DNA of 64,000 bases from Mesorhizobium zhangyense (GCF_011045115.1 NZ_JAAKZG010000007.1:62001-126000); one strand, 5' to 3'. Shown: positions 52,950-62,013, counted from the stretch's first letter. The notes: a model not told the origin generated them from the sequence alone. Numbers and translations: made by a program.

Positions 52950-53855
52950 ATGCTCAATCTTCATGTTCGTCAGGTCGAAGCATTCCGTGCCGTTGTGACG
53001 CTGCGCAGCATGACAAAGGCGGCCGAGCTTCTGGGGATATCCCAGCCCGCCGTCAGCCGCCTCATGGCTGATTTTCAGGAAACGGTTGGGTTTCGGCTTT
53101 TCAGCAAATCACGCAACAGCGCTGAACCGACCCCCGACGGGCAGCTGCTGTTCGAGCAGGTCGACAAGCTCTTCACCGGACTGGAAGAACTGCGGCAGCA
53201 GATCAACGCCATCAGCACGCTGCAAACGGGCCGGCTGACTGTCTCGGCGACGAATTCGCACGCATCCGGTTTCCTGCCGGCCATGGTCGCTGAGTTCAAG
53301 CGACGGCATCCCGGCGTTGCGATCGCCTACCACATTCAGGCGCACGAGCAGGTCATCGATTGGGTCTCGTCCGGTCGGGCCGATATCGGCTTTGCCATTC
53401 AGGCGGTCGCGAAATCAGACTTGACGGCCGTGGCGCTCGCCTCCCATCAGGCGCATTGCGTCATGCCCCGGGATCACCGGCTGGCGGCCAAGAGCGTGCT
53501 CGAACTGAAGGATTTCCATCAGGAGCCCTTTGTCAGCTTTCCGCGCGGTCAGGCTTTGCGTTTCCTCATCGACGGCCTGTTTGACCGTGCCAAAGTCGAC
53601 CGCAACCTGCATGTCGAGGCCACGTCGCATCATGCGGTCTGTGCCCTTGTAGCCAATGGAATGGGCATTGCCCTTGTTAACCCCTTTGCGCCGCTGGATG
53701 ACGCCGATGGTCGTCTGATCGCAAGGCCGGTTAAACGTAGCGTCGATATCGAGGTTCAGGCCATCTACAATGAGAGCGCGCTGTCGGTGACGGCCCAACG
53801 CTTCCGCGACTACATTCTCGCCGAGGGGCCGGCCATCCTGCGGGCTCGCCTGTAA
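52950..53855 (+). CDS. LysR family transcriptional regulator
   Basis: 301 residues. The HTH is at about 5-65 (MTKAAELLGISQPAVSRLMADFQ), followed by an effector domain (about 90-300). GAAGAGG precedes the ATG at 52950; a GTG at 52944 is less likely. It lies 282 nt after the TMADH-like gene and 302 nt before the Liv-type importer, so it may control either. The VGFRLFSKSRNSAEPTPDGQLLFEQV string resembles regulators of amino-acid or opine uptake (OccR/NocR side of the family). Confidence 0.9.
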   Translation: MLNLHVRQVEAFRAVVTLRSMTKAAELLGISQPAVSRLMADFQETVGFRLFSKSRNSAEPTPDGQLLFEQVDKLFTGLEELRQQINAISTLQTGRLTVSATNSHASGFLPAMVAEFKRRHPGVAIAYHIQAHEQVIDWVSSGRADIGFAIQAVAKSDLTAVALASHQAHCVMPRDHRLAAKSVLELKDFHQEPFVSFPRGQALRFLIDGLFDRAKVDRNLHVEATSHHAVCALVANGMGIALVNPFAPLDDADGRLIARPVKRSVDIEVQAIYNESALSVTAQRFRDYILAEGPAILRARL

Positions 53856-54004
53856 TCATCCAGATCGTCGATCGGACAGATCGACCTTGTCAAGAGAGCG
53901 GCAGCCAGCTTCACGCGCCCGTTCGGAGCGGATATTGCCGCGCCTGTCGCCCGCTGCCACGACAGCTTCAGCCCGTAAGACCTCAGAAGTTCACAATAAT
54001 ATTT

Positions 54005-54045
54005 AAACGATTTTCGTTTGACATTTTCCTATCATATATTATACC
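54005..54045 (+). promoter_or_regulatory. Promoter with overlapping dyad before the Liv-type catabolic operon
   Basis: TTGACA (54018-54023), 16-nt spacer, TATACC (54040-54045). The dyad AAACGA (54005-54010)/TCGTTT (54014-54019) overlaps the -35, a repressor-like placement. The rest of 53856-54157 shows no gene; an AGGAGG near 54138 is about 16 nt before the start codon. Confidence 0.55.
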
Positions 54046-54157
54046 AAAATCATGATCCGGATTACCGCGGAGGCGAGTGATCCGAGGTCGGGTTCTTTCA
54101 TAATTAAAGCGCCCGACGGAAACGGCGTCGCGACCTGGAGGAGGTCATATTGTCCAA

Positions 54158-55057
54158 ATGATTGCCCAGCAGATTTTGAATGGTGTAATCACCGGGTCCA
54201 TTTACGCGTTGTTCGCGCTGGGCTTCACGCTTGTTTTCAGTGTTCACCGGGTCCTGAACCTCGCCCATGGCGGCGTGTTCATGGTGTCCGCACTCTTTGC
54301 CTATTACCTTGTCACCTCGGGTGTCTCGATATGGGTCGCAGCGGTTGCTGCCGCGCTCGCGGGCGGGGTCGTTTCCGGCCTCATCGAGATCGTGGCGCTT
54401 CGCCGCCTGCGTCGGTTCCCGCCTCATGTGATGGAGTTCGCCGCGCTGATCACGACACTCGGTGCCGACATCGTCATCATCAATATCGGCCACAAGCTGA
54501 CCGACGCTCAGACGGTACGCTTTCCCTTTGGAACCTTCCCGAATGTGTTCTTCAATCTGCTCGGGCTGAGAATATCCTTCCTGCAGATCGCGGTGCTGCT
54601 GACGGTCGGCGCGATGCTTCTGTTCCTGATGTATTATCTCTACCGGACTCCGGTTGGCCTCAAGCTGCGCGCTGTCGCATCCAGCGAGAAGGCCGCCAGG
54701 CTCATGGGCGTCAATCCGGATGCGGTCTATCTCCAGACCTTTTTCATTTCCGGCGTGATGGCGGGGATCGCCGGCGTCCTGATCGCACTGTCGTTCAATT
54801 CGATCAGCGCCCACATGGGCGAGCCTTACATGCTTAAGGCTTTCGTCATCATCGTTCTCGGTGGGCTTGGCAGCATTCCCGGCTGCGTCATGGCGGCGAT
54901 TTTCTTCGGGGTCGCCCAGACCCTCTGTGTCGTCTACCTCCCGCCGGGGGCGCCCGACATTATCCTCTACTCCTTGCTGTTCCTTGTGTTGCTCGTCAAG
55001 CCGTCCGGCCTGATGGGAAGTGCCGCAGCGATCAGCATAGTGGGACGTCGCGCATGA
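54158..55057 (+). CDS. Branched-chain-amino-acid-type ABC importer permease, LivH-like
   Basis: 299 residues with about eight membrane spans; it starts MIAQQILNGVITGSIYALFALG, with NLAHGGVFMVSALFAYYL typical of LivH. KAFVIIVLGGLGSIPGCVMAAIFFG is the conserved C-terminal loop. First gene of a nine-gene operon to 61992. The ATG of livM overlaps its stop (ATGA). Members of this class in catabolic operons often import aromatic or cyclic acids rather than amino acids. Confidence 0.92.
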   Translation: MIAQQILNGVITGSIYALFALGFTLVFSVHRVLNLAHGGVFMVSALFAYYLVTSGVSIWVAAVAAALAGGVVSGLIEIVALRRLRRFPPHVMEFAALITTLGADIVIINIGHKLTDAQTVRFPFGTFPNVFFNLLGLRISFLQIAVLLTVGAMLLFLMYYLYRTPVGLKLRAVASSEKAARLMGVNPDAVYLQTFFISGVMAGIAGVLIALSFNSISAHMGEPYMLKAFVIIVLGGLGSIPGCVMAAIFFGVAQTLCVVYLPPGAPDIILYSLLFLVLLVKPSGLMGSAAAISIVGRRA

Positions 55058-55938
55058 ACTATTTCAGTCAGTACCTCCCGCTTGCCGACATTTTCCTCCT
55101 GGCCCTTGGGTTTGCCTTCAGCCAGCAGGTCGTGCTTCGCGCCGGCGTCTTCTCGGTTGCAACAGCAGGATTTGCGTCGCTCGGCGCCTATTGCTCGGCA
55201 ATCCTGGTCACGACCTACGGATGGCCGGCCCCCGCGGCGATCGCGGCATCACTGCTGTTCGGAACGGCTGCCGGATGGTGTCTTTCCCTGCCGCTGGCGC
55301 GGCTCCGGGGCATCTACCAGGCCATAGCGACGCTTGCCTTCGTACAGGTCGTCATCGCTGTGATGTTGTTCGCAACGTCCATCACCGGCGGGGGGCTCGG
55401 GATCAACAGCATTCCGAAGTCCGTCGGAACGGGCACGCTGCTCGCCGCCGCTATCATCACCGGATACGTCATGTTTGCGATGCAGCGATCGGGCATCGGC
55501 CGTGCGTTTGATGCGATCCAGCAGGAGGAGACGGTTGCGGCGGTTCTCGGTGTGTCGATCCGTCGCTATCACGCTCTCGCCTTCACGATTTCGGGCGCGA
55601 TTGCCGGACTGTTCGGCGGACTTCAGTCGCTGAATACCTATACGCTGACGCCCAGCAGCTTTTCCTTCACCTTCGTCATCATGGTTCTCGGCTATATCGT
55701 GGTGGGTGGCCGGCGTTCCGCCTGGGGCCCGGTGGTCGGCGTCGCTTTTCTGACGCTTCTTCCCGAGCTTTCGCGGGGACTGGCAGAGTACCGGCCGATC
55801 GTTACCGGGATTGTCATGATTGCCGTCATGATCTTCCTTCCGCTCGGCCTTGCCGACACCTTCATCTTGTCCCTCAAGCGCAGGAAGCGGCAGGGCAACT
55901 TGGTAGAGGGAGGCACACATGTCCGCTCTGCGTCTTGA
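55054..55938 (+). CDS. Branched-chain-amino-acid-type ABC importer permease, LivM-like
   Basis: 294 residues with about eight membrane spans. LRAGVFSVATAGFASLGAYCSA and FTISGAIAGLFGGLQSLN are LivM-type parts. It overlaps livH by 4 nt and the ATPase gene by 20 nt, so translation is coupled. Pairs with the LivH-like subunit. Confidence 0.92.
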   Translation: MNYFSQYLPLADIFLLALGFAFSQQVVLRAGVFSVATAGFASLGAYCSAILVTTYGWPAPAAIAASLLFGTAAGWCLSLPLARLRGIYQAIATLAFVQVVIAVMLFATSITGGGLGINSIPKSVGTGTLLAAAIITGYVMFAMQRSGIGRAFDAIQQEETVAAVLGVSIRRYHALAFTISGAIAGLFGGLQSLNTYTLTPSSFSFTFVIMVLGYIVVGGRRSAWGPVVGVAFLTLLPELSRGLAEYRPIVTGIVMIAVMIFLPLGLADTFILSLKRRKRQGNLVEGGTHVRSAS

Positions 55939-56689
55939 GGGGGTCTCCAAATCCTTCGGCGGTCTCCGGGCCGTCTCGGATATCACGCTGTCCACCCCTG
56001 TTGGGAAGATCACCGGCCTGATCGGCCCGAATGGCGCCGGCAAGACCACGGTCATCAACCTGATCACTGGCACCCTCAGTCTCACCGACGGTCGGGTCTG
56101 TCTCGGGGACAGCGACCTGACTACGGCGGAGCCCGACGCCATCGCCCGTCACGGTATTTCGCGGACGTTCCAGAATATCCGGCTGCTGGCCGAAGCGACG
56201 GTCCTCGACAATGTCATGATCGGGTTCCACCGCCACGAGAAGGCCTCGTTCGTCTCGGGTCTTTTGGGCCTTGGGGCCGCGCGTCGCGAGACGGCGGACA
56301 TTCGTGCGAAGAGCGCGGAGCTGCTCCAGCGGTTCGGGCTGCTGCGTTATGCGGATATGCCCGCAGGCAACCTGTCCTACGGCCACCAGAGGCGCGTGGA
56401 AATGGCGAGAGCCGTTGCGACGGACCCGAAGATACTACTTCTCGACGAGCCGGTTGCCGGCATGAACGATGTCGAGGCGGGCGAACTCGGCGACCTTTAT
56501 CAGGAGCTGGCCGCATCCGGCATAGGCCTCCTTATGATCGAGCACAATGTCCGGTTTGTCACCCGTATGTGCGAGCACGTCTATGTCATGGCGTCGGGCC
56601 GGATGATCAGCGAAGGCCGCCCCGGTGCCGTCATGCAGGACCCGAAAGTCGTTGCTGCCTACCTCGGAGACAAGCATGCTCAAGGTTGA
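55919..56689 (+). CDS. Branched-chain-amino-acid-type ABC importer ATPase, LivG-like
   Basis: 256 residues. Walker A is GPNGAGKTT, with the LivG insert ARHGISRTFQNIRLLAEATVLDNVMIG, signature region LSYGHQRRVEMARAVA (S-Y-G-H for SGGQ, as usual in LivG), Walker B ILLLDEPVAGM and switch His in MIEHNVRFV. It overlaps livM by 20 nt and the LivF-like gene by 14 nt. Confidence 0.93.
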   Translation: MSALRLEGVSKSFGGLRAVSDITLSTPVGKITGLIGPNGAGKTTVINLITGTLSLTDGRVCLGDSDLTTAEPDAIARHGISRTFQNIRLLAEATVLDNVMIGFHRHEKASFVSGLLGLGAARRETADIRAKSAELLQRFGLLRYADMPAGNLSYGHQRRVEMARAVATDPKILLLDEPVAGMNDVEAGELGDLYQELAASGIGLLMIEHNVRFVTRMCEHVYVMASGRMISEGRPGAVMQDPKVVAAYLGDKHAQG

Positions 56690-57392
56690 GAACCTCGTCG
56701 CCGGCTATTCGGGAATCCGGGCGCTGCGCGGGGTCAGCATCGACGTTGCCGGCGGCGAGTTCGTTGCTGTTATAGGCGCGAACGGCGCGGGCAAATCCAC
56801 TCTGCTCAATGCTATCTCCGGTATCATTCGTCCGACATCGGGAACGGTTGCGCTGGACGGCCATCAGCTCGAGGGGAAGCCGGCCCATGTCATCGCCCGT
56901 TCGGGATTGTTGCAGGTTCCGGAAGGCCGACAGATACTGCCCGACCTGACGGTCCACGAGAATCTCCGCCTGGGCGCGCTGGCCAGGCATGGCCGGACGC
57001 CGGACTTCGATATCGAAGGCATCTTGAAGCTTTTTCCCCGGCTCGAGGAACGGCTGAAGCAGCCTGCCGGCACCATGTCCGGCGGCGAGCAGCAGATGCT
57101 GGCTATCGGCCGGGCCCTGATGGGTGCGCCGAAGGTGCTGCTTCTGGACGAGCCCAGCCTCGGACTTTCCCCGCTGATGGCAGATCACGTGTTTTCGGCT
57201 CTTGTGCAGCTTCATTCGCGCGGCCTGTCGATCCTGCTGATCGAGCAGAATGTTCATCGCGCGCTGGAAGTGACCCAGCGCGGCTATGTCATTGACCAGG
57301 GACAGGTCGTGCATCAGGGCGCAAGCGCCGATCTCGCGACGGATGACAGCCTGATCCAGCATTATCTCGGCCAGGAGCCTGCAACGGCCTGA
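56676..57392 (+). CDS. Branched-chain-amino-acid-type ABC importer ATPase, LivF-like
   Basis: 238 residues from the ATG at 56676 (MLKVENLVAGYSGIRALRGV). Walker A is GANGAGKST, then VPEGRQILPDLTVHENL typical of LivF, signature MSGGEQQMLAIGRALM, Walker B VLLLDEPSLGLSP, and Gln-rich switch region LIEQNVHRA. It partners the LivG-like ATPase. Confidence 0.93.
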   Translation: MLKVENLVAGYSGIRALRGVSIDVAGGEFVAVIGANGAGKSTLLNAISGIIRPTSGTVALDGHQLEGKPAHVIARSGLLQVPEGRQILPDLTVHENLRLGALARHGRTPDFDIEGILKLFPRLEERLKQPAGTMSGGEQQMLAIGRALMGAPKVLLLDEPSLGLSPLMADHVFSALVQLHSRGLSILLIEQNVHRALEVTQRGYVIDQGQVVHQGASADLATDDSLIQHYLGQEPATA

Positions 57393-57443
57393 ACGAGGAC
57401 GACATGGCCCGTCGGGAGCAAGCGAGCCGAAATGCAACCCTAG

Positions 57444-57459
57444 TCCCGCAAAGGCGGGA
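57444..57459 (+). repeat. Hairpin upstream of the binding-protein gene
   Basis: TCCCGC (57444-57449) and GCGGGA (57454-57459) around AAAG. It stands just before the ribosome site of the binding-protein gene and may raise its message stability relative to the ATPase genes. Confidence 0.45.
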
Positions 57460-57483
57460 AGGGGCAAATGGGAGGAGTGGACC

Positions 57484-58605
57484 ATGAAATTACCAATGCT
57501 TGCCGCTATGACTGTCGTCGCTGGGACGCTTGCGTCCCAGACGGCGACTGCCGCAGAATTTCTGATTACGTCGATTACGGAATTAACCGGTAGCCTCGCT
57601 TCGCAGGGCGTTCCCCTTTCGCGCGGCATGAAGCTTGCGGCCGACGAGATCAATGCGTCCGGGTATCTTGGCGAAGACAAGATCAAGCTCGTCCAGCTCG
57701 ACAACGGCAGTGACCGCGGGCAGGCAGCTCTTCTGGTGAACCAGGCCAATGCATCGGGAAGCATCGCCATAATAGGTACGGCGACCGGTTATGTTTCCCA
57801 TTCGATCGCACCGCTCGCCAACGAGTTGAAGGTGCCGCTGATGGGCATGGTCTACTCGGTGGACCTCCTGAAGCCGGGGCCGTACTCGGTGAAGATCACA
57901 TCTTCCGACGACAGCCACACCATCTCGCTGGCCCGGTACGTTACGGATGTTGCAAAGCCGAAGCGCTGTCTGATCATCTATGCCAATGACAATCCGGGCT
58001 TTATCGCGCAGTACAAGACATTCCGCGAATATGCCGAGAAGCAGGGCATCGAGTTTATCGGTGAGGAGGCGGTCTCGCTGCAGGATACGGACTTCTCCGC
58101 CCTCGCCACGAAAATCACCGCCCTTGCGCCAGATTGCCTCCATATCTCGATGACGGCGCCCGGCGGGGCAAACCTGATCACCCAGGCGCTGCAGGCCGGC
58201 ATGGACCCGGCTACGCAGATCTTTGCCGGGGCAGGCTTTGCCAACCAGCAGCTTATGAAGGTCGGCGGCGCCGCCGTCGAGAATGTCGTGGTCTCTGCCG
58301 ATTTCGTGCCGGGTGGCGTGAATGAGGAAGGCAAGAAGTTTTCGACCGACTATGAGGCCGCCTTCGAGTCGCCCGCCGAAAACTGGTCGGCCGTAGGCTA
58401 TGCCCAGATGAAGCTGATTGCCTATGGCCTGAAGCAAGCGGGTTCGTCTGCGACCCGCGAGATGCTCCTGGATGCGATCCGCAACGTCAAGGATGTACCG
58501 ACGATCCTCGGTGCAAAAGGCGTCATGTCGATCACCGACCGCCTTCCAGAATACGATGCGGCCATCATCAAGGTCAAAGACGGCAATTTCGTCAACGCGC
58601 AGTGA
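57484..58605 (+). CDS. Branched-chain-amino-acid-type ABC importer substrate-binding protein (LivK-like)
   Basis: 373 residues with signal peptide (MKLPMLAAMTVVAGTLASQT, cleavage after TATAA). The mature part EFLITSITELTGSLASQGVPLSRGMKLA is the Peripla_BP_6 start. GGGAGGAG precedes the ATG. Binding proteins of this class attached to P450 and hydrolase genes often bind aromatic or terpenoid acids; the ligand here is not known. Confidence 0.92.
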   Translation: MKLPMLAAMTVVAGTLASQTATAAEFLITSITELTGSLASQGVPLSRGMKLAADEINASGYLGEDKIKLVQLDNGSDRGQAALLVNQANASGSIAIIGTATGYVSHSIAPLANELKVPLMGMVYSVDLLKPGPYSVKITSSDDSHTISLARYVTDVAKPKRCLIIYANDNPGFIAQYKTFREYAEKQGIEFIGEEAVSLQDTDFSALATKITALAPDCLHISMTAPGGANLITQALQAGMDPATQIFAGAGFANQQLMKVGGAAVENVVVSADFVPGGVNEEGKKFSTDYEAAFESPAENWSAVGYAQMKLIAYGLKQAGSSATREMLLDAIRNVKDVPTILGAKGVMSITDRLPEYDAAIIKVKDGNFVNAQ

Positions 58606-58642
58606 TGTTACCGGTCGTCCCACGCCGATCGTTGATCAAATA

Positions 58643-58667
58643 GGACGGCAGTGCTGAACTGCCGTCC
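58643..58667 (+). terminator. Stem-loop between transport and catabolic genes
   Basis: GGACGGCAGT (58643-58652) and ACTGCCGTCC (58658-58667) form a 10-bp perfect stem with 5-nt loop, no T-run. It probably lowers read-through from the importer genes into the enzyme genes rather than ending all transcripts. Confidence 0.5.
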
Positions 58668-58691
58668 GGGGACACAAGCAGGTTCGAGGCG

Positions 58692-59465
58692 ATGACCGAG
58701 TTTTCAGACTACAGTGCCAAATATCCCGAATTCGCGCTTTCTCGCGACGACGGTGTCGTTCATCTCCGCTTTCACACGAATGGCGGTGAGTGGATCTGGT
58801 CGGCCGAAGGCCACCGCGCCATCAGCGAGGTCATGCACGACCTCGATACGGACCGCGCCAACCGCGTGCTCGTCCTCAGCGCGACCGGCGACAACTGGAT
58901 CAACTCGATCGACCTGCCGAGTTTCCGGGGGATCAGCTGGGACGTCATGACCTGGGAAGCGAAACGCTACTTCCGGGCCATGCTCGACCTCGAAATTCCG
59001 GTTATCGCTGCGGTTCACGGGCGTTGTACGATCCACGCCGAAATCGCACTGATGAGCGACATCGTCCTCGCCTCGCCGACCGCGACGTTCGGAGATTCCG
59101 CCCATCTGCCCCGCAACGTGGTGCCCGGCGACGGCACCCACATCATCTGGTCGGCGCTGCTCGGTCCCAACCGCAGCCGCTACCTTCTTATGGGGGAGCA
59201 GATCCTGTCGGCGCAGGAAGCGCTGGACGCCGGCATGGTGGCCGAAATCCATCCGCCGGAAGAACTTCTGGAGCGCGCCTTCGTCCATGCCCGTCGTTTG
59301 GCGGCAAAGCCTTCGGTCGTTGCCCGCAACACCCGCACCGCCCTGATCCGGCCCTTGCGCAAGGCGATAGAGGACGGCCTGGCCATGGGGCTGGCCCTTC
59401 AGGGCGCCGCCTATTCGAACAGACCTCATCGCGGAGAAGTGCCAGTCGAACTGGACGACAAATGA
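58692..59465 (+). CDS. 6-oxocamphor-hydrolase-like beta-diketone hydrolase (crotonase superfamily)
   Basis: 257 residues. Aligned from memory with 6-oxocamphor hydrolase of Rhodococcus, the sequences run in step: KYPEFALSRDDGVVHLRFHT, EIPVIAAVHG, LMSDIVLASPTATFGDSAH and VPGDGTHIIW all have counterparts. Of the published active-site residues His45, His122, His145, Asp154 and Glu244, four are kept here (His41, His115, His138, Asp147, at the same spacing); the Glu is Gln237. These enzymes cut a C-C bond in cyclic beta-diketones by a retro-Claisen reaction and need no CoA. The next genes (ferredoxin, P450, SDR) could make such a diketone. An ordinary enoyl-CoA hydratase lacks these His residues. 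Confidence 0.82.
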   Translation: MTEFSDYSAKYPEFALSRDDGVVHLRFHTNGGEWIWSAEGHRAISEVMHDLDTDRANRVLVLSATGDNWINSIDLPSFRGISWDVMTWEAKRYFRAMLDLEIPVIAAVHGRCTIHAEIALMSDIVLASPTATFGDSAHLPRNVVPGDGTHIIWSALLGPNRSRYLLMGEQILSAQEALDAGMVAEIHPPEELLERAFVHARRLAAKPSVVARNTRTALIRPLRKAIEDGLAMGLALQGAAYSNRPHRGEVPVELDDK

Positions 59466-59505
59466 AAGAGTCCCGATGGGCCGGTGATATGACAAGGATT
59501 GAGAC

Positions 59506-59841
59506 ATGACAGAAACGATCTCCGTGACCTGGATCGGCAGCGACGGAAACCGAACCACCGCAGATGTGCCGCTTGGTCATTCCCTGATGGAAGCGGCGGT
59601 ATACAACAGCATCCCCGGCGTGATCGGAGACTGCGGCGGCGCTCTTGCCTGCGCGACCTGTCATGTCGTTGTCGAGGAAACGCCCGTGCCGTTGGAAGAG
59701 AAATCCGGCACCGAGGCCGACATGCTGGATTTTGCCGAAGCCCCCGCCGAACCGAGCTCGCGCCTGTCCTGTCAGATCCGGGCGGCGCGTGAACTGGACG
59801 GGATCGTATTGCGCGTGCCCACCGTGAGCGCGCTTGCATAG
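59506..59841 (+). CDS. [2Fe-2S] ferredoxin (adrenodoxin/putidaredoxin type)
   Basis: 111 residues. Cluster ligands Cys43, Cys49, Cys52 (CGGALACATC) and Cys89 (RLSCQI) follow the C-x5-C-x2-C-x36-C pattern of adrenodoxin-type ferredoxins. It passes electrons from a ferredoxin reductase to the P450 encoded 19 nt downstream. No FAD-containing ferredoxin reductase is in the window, so it must be shared or lie beyond the end. Confidence 0.95.
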   Translation: MTETISVTWIGSDGNRTTADVPLGHSLMEAAVYNSIPGVIGDCGGALACATCHVVVEETPVPLEEKSGTEADMLDFAEAPAEPSSRLSCQIRAARELDGIVLRVPTVSALA

Positions 59842-59860
59842 ATATTTGAGGAGAGAGCCA

Positions 59861-61102
59861 ATGAACATGGCAGTCAATCAGGCGCCGGGCAATGAAGAGC
59901 GTCCCGGCGATCCCCGCATCCCGGTCTTGGACATCGACCCCTATGCGCTCGATGTGATCGACAATCCCTATCCGTTCGATGAGTTCCTGCGGGAAGCCGG
60001 GCCGGTCGCATGGCTCCAGAAATACGGATGCTATGCCGTTGGCCGGTTCAGCGAGGCTCAGGAGGCGTTCTCCGACGACAGCCGTTTTCTCTGCACGGCC
60101 GGAGTCGGCCTGACGGACATCCGCAAGCCGGAGTCGCTGCGCGACAAGAACCCCCTCATGGAGGTCGAGCCGGAAGTACACCGTCGCGTTCGCTCCAGCA
60201 TAATGAAGATATTGTCTCCCGCCGCCATGCGAAGCTATCGCGGCCGCTTCGAGGAAAAGGCCAACGCCTATGTAGACAAGGTGATTGCCCAAGGGGTCTT
60301 CGACGGCGTTCATGAGCTGGTCGAGCCCTTCATTCTCGACGTGTTTCCTGAAACGGTCGGCATCAAGATCAATCCAGAGACCGTGCTACTGTTCGGTGAC
60401 CTGAACTTCAACGCGAACGGGCCGATGAACGACCTTTATCGCGGCGCGCTGGAGCGGGTCTCTCCCTATCTCCCGGATTTCGAGAGGTCCTTCCGCAAGG
60501 AGAACATGCAGCCGGGCGGCATGGGCGCGCAACTCTACGAGGCTGAGGATGCCGGCATATTCGAGCCGGGAACGGCGCTTGGCTTCGTTCGCGTTCTCTT
60601 TCGCGGCGGCTTCGACACGACGATCGCCGGCATCAACGGCGCTCTCATGTCCCTGTCGCAGGACGAGACGGCCTGGAACTACATCAAGCAGAATCCCGAC
60701 AAGGCGCTGAATGCCTTTGATGAGGCGCTCCGCCACGTTTCACCATTCCGCGTCTCGCACCGGATCACGGTTCCTGACGGTTGCGACTTCGGCGGCTATC
60801 GCCTCGATGGCGACCGGAAGGTGGCGATCTTCATGGAGGCCGCGAACCGCGATCCGCGCAAGTGGCCGCAAGCCGATCGCTTCGATCCGTCGCGCGCCGC
60901 CGTCAACGAACATCTGGCGTTCGGCCATGGTGCGCACAAATGTATTGGCCTCCTGGTCGCGCGGTACGAGGCCGAGGCCCTGATCCGCGCCGTCGTTACG
61001 CGCATGGACCGGCTGGAGTTCGTCGGAAGCGGACCTGTCGAATACCGGCGCATCAACACGTTGCGGACGCTGACGGCGCTTCCGTTGCGGGCAGTCGCTT
61101 GA
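59861..61102 (+). CDS. Cytochrome P450, CYP199-like class I
   Basis: 413 residues, cytosolic, no membrane anchor. The I-helix is GGFDTT with the acid-alcohol pair Asp252-Thr253, ExxR in FDEALRHV, and the haem loop FGHGAHKCIG with thiolate Cys361. The start DPYALDVIDNPYPFDEFLREAGPV and FLCTAGVGLTDIRKPE align with CYP199A enzymes that act on para-substituted benzoates. GAGGAGAG sets the start at 59861. It is a normal O2-activating monooxygenase, in contrast to the P450 half at 20967. It is placed between its ferredoxin and an SDR, consistent with hydroxylation followed by alcohol oxidation. Confidence 0.93.
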   Translation: MNMAVNQAPGNEERPGDPRIPVLDIDPYALDVIDNPYPFDEFLREAGPVAWLQKYGCYAVGRFSEAQEAFSDDSRFLCTAGVGLTDIRKPESLRDKNPLMEVEPEVHRRVRSSIMKILSPAAMRSYRGRFEEKANAYVDKVIAQGVFDGVHELVEPFILDVFPETVGIKINPETVLLFGDLNFNANGPMNDLYRGALERVSPYLPDFERSFRKENMQPGGMGAQLYEAEDAGIFEPGTALGFVRVLFRGGFDTTIAGINGALMSLSQDETAWNYIKQNPDKALNAFDEALRHVSPFRVSHRITVPDGCDFGGYRLDGDRKVAIFMEAANRDPRKWPQADRFDPSRAAVNEHLAFGHGAHKCIGLLVARYEAEALIRAVVTRMDRLEFVGSGPVEYRRINTLRTLTALPLRAVA

Positions 61103-61143
61103 GGCGCCCGCCGGCGTAAACGCGTGGCATGAGGATGGCCGAC

Positions 61144-61992
61144 ATGAACGAACAGACTATCGACCTGCCGCTCATTGCGCGTGATGAGCGGTTGAAGGGT
61201 AAGGTAGCGGTGGTGACCGGCGCGGGGTCGGCCGGCGCATTGTTTGGCACCGGTGCGGATATCTCCATTCTCTTCGCGGCCAAGGGCGCGAAGGTGGTGC
61301 TGGTCGATATCGACGAGGAGCGGGCGTACAATACGTTACGCGTGATCGAGCAACAGGGCGGCACTGCGATCGGCGCTGTTACCGACATCACGAAGGCCGA
61401 TCAATGTGCCGCGGCTATCCGCCGGGCGACCGAAACGTTCGGCACAGTAGATATTCTCGTCAACAATGCCGCGATCGCTCCCGGCGAGCAGGAGAATCTC
61501 GAATCCCTCTGGGACCGGATTATGGACATCAACCTCAAGGGGGCCAAGCTGATGTCGGACGCCGTCGTGCCGGGCATGAAGTCGGCAGGCGCCGGTTCGA
61601 TTGTGCACGTCTCCTCGGTCGCCGGTATGGCGGCTGGCGGCGGTATCGCCTATTCGGCGTCGAAGGGCGGCATGATCGCGATGACGAAGGCGCAAGCCTT
61701 TGAATATGGCCGGTTCGGTATCCGCGTGAACAATGTCGCGCCCGGCCATGTCGCGATCCCGATGGGGCTCAACTTCAAGGGCTGGGACGGGGCTGGAAGC
61801 GACGCCATCCGGCAAAAGCGGGCCCGCGCGAGCCTGCTCGGAACGGAAGGCACCGGCTGGCATGTCGCCTATGCCGTGCTGTTCCTTGCCAGCGACGAGG
61901 CCGGCTACGTTACCGGCCACACGCTGCCGGTGGACGGTGGCACGACTGCGGTCATGCCGATCGTCATGGCAGAGACCATCGTCGGTCGATGA
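61144..61992 (+). CDS. SDR family oxidoreductase in the P450 operon
   Basis: 282 residues. The Rossmann motif is TGAGSAGALFGTGADISILFA, stretched by about four residues versus TGxxxGxG, as in a known SDR subgroup. NNAAI, Ser in HVSSVAG, YxxxK in IAYSASKGG and VDGGTT near the end complete an active SDR. Start at 61144 with GAGG upstream; 61129 is also in frame. It probably oxidises the alcohol made by the P450 to a ketone, giving the substrate of the hydrolase at 58692. Confidence 0.88.
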   Translation: MNEQTIDLPLIARDERLKGKVAVVTGAGSAGALFGTGADISILFAAKGAKVVLVDIDEERAYNTLRVIEQQGGTAIGAVTDITKADQCAAAIRRATETFGTVDILVNNAAIAPGEQENLESLWDRIMDINLKGAKLMSDAVVPGMKSAGAGSIVHVSSVAGMAAGGGIAYSASKGGMIAMTKAQAFEYGRFGIRVNNVAPGHVAIPMGLNFKGWDGAGSDAIRQKRARASLLGTEGTGWHVAYAVLFLASDEAGYVTGHTLPVDGGTTAVMPIVMAETIVGR

Positions 61993-62013
61993 ATGACCGG
62001 CGATGGTTGTCCT

